From: JBGLNL01 sp964548045
GTDB taxonomy: Bacteria > Chloroflexota > Dehalococcoidia > SZUA-161 > SpSt-899
Assembly: GCA_964548045.1 (NCBI GenBank)
Contig: CAZJQZ010000127.1
Coordinates: 1 to 7,046, forward strand
DNA length: 7,046 bases
Direction of reading: 5' to 3'
Both the position numbers and the translations under genes were made by a program. Of the stretch, positions 5,730 through 7,046 are shown piece after piece. The notes under the pieces were generated by a model. That model did not search any database. It worked only from the letters and a program-made list of their open reading frames with translations, and was not told the origin of the DNA. How positions within the stretch are numbered: position 1 is the first letter of the stretch; every line of letters starts with the position of its first letter.

Positions 5730-5887
5730 TCAACTGCTTTCGCATCTGCTTTTATCGGGGGTGTTGTCCATGGTTTCCGTTATCTCAAATTGATCTTCAT
5801 CTCCAATTTCGATTATCAGGAATTGCGGCTTTTTTCAAATGGCTGCTTGACCGTTTTACCATCAGTTGAAGTTGCTGCTATTTTCAT
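5730..5887 (-). pseudogene. NifX/NifB-like (dinitrogenase Fe-Mo cofactor domain) remnant, frame-broken and truncated
   Basis: The 203-nt gap between mnmA and nadA encodes recognisable protein in two frames. From the ATG at 5887 the first frame reads MKIAATSTDGKTVKQPFEK and stops at 5818-5816. In the -1 frame, reading continues PQFLIIEIGDEDQFEITE...NTPDKS and ends with a TGA at 5732-5730. Together these resemble the N-terminal half of small NifX/NifB-type domain proteins, which start like MKIAVASTDGK, continue with an HFGRA-type motif and then QFLI-EI. The switch point is a run of six A (5835-5830 on the minus strand); one extra A or a -1 ribosomal slip there joins the frames into about 52 residues. 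Relatives have around 110 residues, so the C-terminal half is lost as well. The upstream site (AAGAGAA) is weak. A decayed gene is likeliest. A sequencing homopolymer error would explain the frame break but not the truncation. Confidence 0.6.
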
Positions 5888-5911
5888 GTTGAATTCTCTT
5901 AAGCCATTTAT

Positions 5912-6952
5912 TCACTCGATTGTCCCGCCTCCCATGATCGTGTCCCCATCATAGAAAACCACTGCCTGCCCCGGTGTGATTGCCATTTGCGGCTGTTCAA
6001 AAACTACCCGAACCCTGCCATCATCGAGCGGAAAGATGAGCGCTCTGGCAGCAGGATGCATATATCTGATTTTAGCTTCTACCTCAATTGGTTGATCAGG
6101 TGCTTCGGCACTAATCCAGTTGACTTCTGTTGCCGTCAGTTCATTCCGATATATTTCATCCTTCGGGCCAACAACTATAGCATTCCTTTCCGCGTTGATA
6201 TCTATCACGTAAAGGGGTTCTTTGGCCGCTATTCCGATCCCTCGACGCTGCCCAATCGTGTAATTGATTATACCACGATGCTCCCCGATAATATTACCCT
6301 GCCGGTTTTCGATCGGGCCCGGTTTGGAAACCACGGGCATTCGGGCGGCAACAAAGTCGCGATAGTCTCCATCAGGAATAAAACAAACTTCCTGACTCTC
6401 ACCTTCTTCAGTTGGGGTAAGTCCCAACTCATTGGCCACGCGCCGTACTTTTTCTTTAGTTAAATCCCCCAGTGGCATCAAAACCTGTTTAAGCTGTGGC
6501 TGTGTTAGCTTGTACAGGAAATAGGATTGATCCTTTGAGTAATCTGTTCCTTTACAAAGTACACATCGGTCGCCACTCTTCGCAACTCGGACATAATGTC
6601 CGGTGGCCAGAAAATCAACGCCCAGTTCGCGGGCATAATCTAGCAGAGCGCCAAACTTGACATAATAATTGCAACGGATGCATGGGTTAGGGGTTCTGCC
6701 ACGGCTGTATTCATTGCAAAAATCAGTGACAACTCTTTGGAAAAAGATATCTCTGAGATCGATCACATGATGTGGAATACCCAGTATCTCGGCAGCCTGC
6801 CCGGCCGCAAATGATTCATCGACAGAGGCGCTTTCCGGTGACAGCACCTGCATGGTAATGCCGATGACATCATACCCCTTTTGTTTCAAAAGGGCAGCAG
6901 TGACGGACGAATCCACACCGCCACTCATAGCAACTGCTACTTTTTTAGTCAT
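5912..6952 (-). CDS. mnmA: tRNA-specific 2-thiouridylase MnmA
   Basis: MnmA installs the 2-thio group on U34 of tRNAs for Lys, Glu and Gln, adenylating the base and receiving sulfur from a relay. The 346-residue protein begins with the PP-loop AMSGGVDSSV (residues 8-17). RTPNPCIRCN (86-95) holds Cys94, the counterpart of E. coli Cys102 (expected catalytic), plus an extra Cys91 giving CxxC. ATGHYVR (116-122), KDQSYFLY (140-147), and ESQEVCFIPDGDYRDF (185-200) follow, with Cys190 matching the E. coli acceptor Cys199. The C-terminal beta-barrel part is present (YTIGQRRGIGI and the final GGGTIE). The acidic loop usually found after the GITM segment is abbreviated to VLSPES. The ATG at 6952 is the only sensible start because an in-frame TAA lies four codons upstream (6967-6965). 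No good Shine-Dalgarno precedes it. Next downstream are the NifX-like remnant and nadA. Confidence 0.96.
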   Translation of the reverse strand: MTKKVAVAMSGGVDSSVTAALLKQKGYDVIGITMQVLSPESASVDESFAAGQAAEILGIPHHVIDLRDIFFQRVVTDFCNEYSRGRTPNPCIRCNYYVKFGALLDYARELGVDFLATGHYVRVAKSGDRCVLCKGTDYSKDQSYFLYKLTQPQLKQVLMPLGDLTKEKVRRVANELGLTPTEEGESQEVCFIPDGDYRDFVAARMPVVSKPGPIENRQGNIIGEHRGIINYTIGQRRGIGIAAKEPLYVIDINAERNAIVVGPKDEIYRNELTATEVNWISAEAPDQPIEVEAKIRYMHPAARALIFPLDDGRVRVVFEQPQMAITPGQAVVFYDGDTIMGGGTIE

Positions 6953-6964
6953 AGGTTTTGGCGC

Positions 6965-7045
6965 TTAAATTGTAACATAAGGAGGGGATAAGGTCTCATT
7001 TTTAATTTGCAGGGTTACTTTCATTCCCGGGGTGGTATTCTGCCA
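6965..7045 (-). other. Possible C-terminal end of an upstream minus-strand gene
   Basis: From the right edge one minus-strand frame is open for 26 codons (WQNTTPGMKVTLQIKNE...) and ends at the TAA at 6967-6965, 12 nt before mnmA. I do not recognise it, and an open stretch this short can arise by chance. A second frame is open for 14 codons. If real, mnmA would be its close downstream neighbour. Confidence 0.2.
6969..6977 (-). promoter_or_regulatory. Possible extended -10 promoter for mnmA
   Basis: The minus strand reads TGTTACAAT (6977-6969), an extended -10 with TACAAT one mismatch from consensus. No convincing -35 is found 17 nt upstream. The transcript would start only about 10 nt before the mnmA ATG, a very short leader that would fit the missing Shine-Dalgarno. 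Weak prediction. Confidence 0.3.
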
Positions 7046-7046
7046 A

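Noticed and set aside
5816..5887. Functional programmed -1 frameshift in the NifX-like frame
   Set aside because: The zero-frame codons at the A6 run (GAA AAA AGC) do not form the classic X XXY YYZ heptamer and the joined product is still only half a domain, so decay is simpler. It is kept only as an alternative.
5634..5954. A 106-codon plus-strand open frame across the mnmA-nadA gap
   Set aside because: It overlaps ends of two sure genes antisense. The opposite strand of the gap gives a better-supported NifX-like reading.
5987..6463. A 158-codon plus-strand open frame
   Set aside because: It is antisense to mnmA, which is unambiguous, and its translation shows no family pattern.

Overview
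This is a dense bacterial chromosome segment. Eight protein-coding genes cover almost the whole window, and gaps are short. Homology is recognised from motifs alone, so families are firmer than exact substrates. The mix suggests a bacterium with anaerobe-like metabolism: oxygen-sensitive iron-sulfur quinolinate synthase, QueH-type epoxyqueuosine reductase, an archaeal/anaerobe-like MnmA with a CxxC, CoA-thioester catabolism genes, and a decayed NifX-like gene. The style of the crotonases and of MnmA reminds me of Chloroflexota (Dehalococcoidia-like) genomes, but this taxonomic guess is weak and not proven by the window.

Minus-strand cluster, 3533 down to 1: queH, a divergent crotonase, a second crotonase, a Sir2-family deacylase, and the N-terminal part of an AMP-forming acyl-CoA synthetase that runs off the left edge. 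Spacing is 12, 39, -1 and 52 nt, which looks like one operon read leftwards from a promoter near 3565-3594. The logic may be CoA activation of a carboxylic acid, hydration/isomerisation of the unsaturated acyl-CoA, and possible sirtuin control of the ligase by lysine deacylation. That link is inferred from gene order. queH, a tRNA-modification gene, leads the operon.

Plus strand, 3660-4772: a FAD-dependent oxidoreductase of the geranylgeranyl-reductase-like (COG0644) type, divergent from queH. The putative promoters of the two units overlap at their -35 elements. It converges on nadA, and the junction holds two close inverted repeats, one of them a perfect 11-bp stem inside the last nadA codons.

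Minus strand, 6952 down to 4794: mnmA (tRNA 2-thiouridylase), then a 203-nt gap, then nadA (quinolinate synthase). The gap is not empty. It carries a truncated NifX/NifB-like domain remnant interrupted by a -1 frame change at an A6 run. The right edge (6953-7046) holds only a possible promoter and perhaps the end of another gene.

Two of the eight genes (queH, mnmA) modify the tRNA wobble position 34. NAD is made downstream of nadA's product and consumed by the sirtuin. I saw no tRNA, rRNA, CRISPR array, transposase or phage gene.
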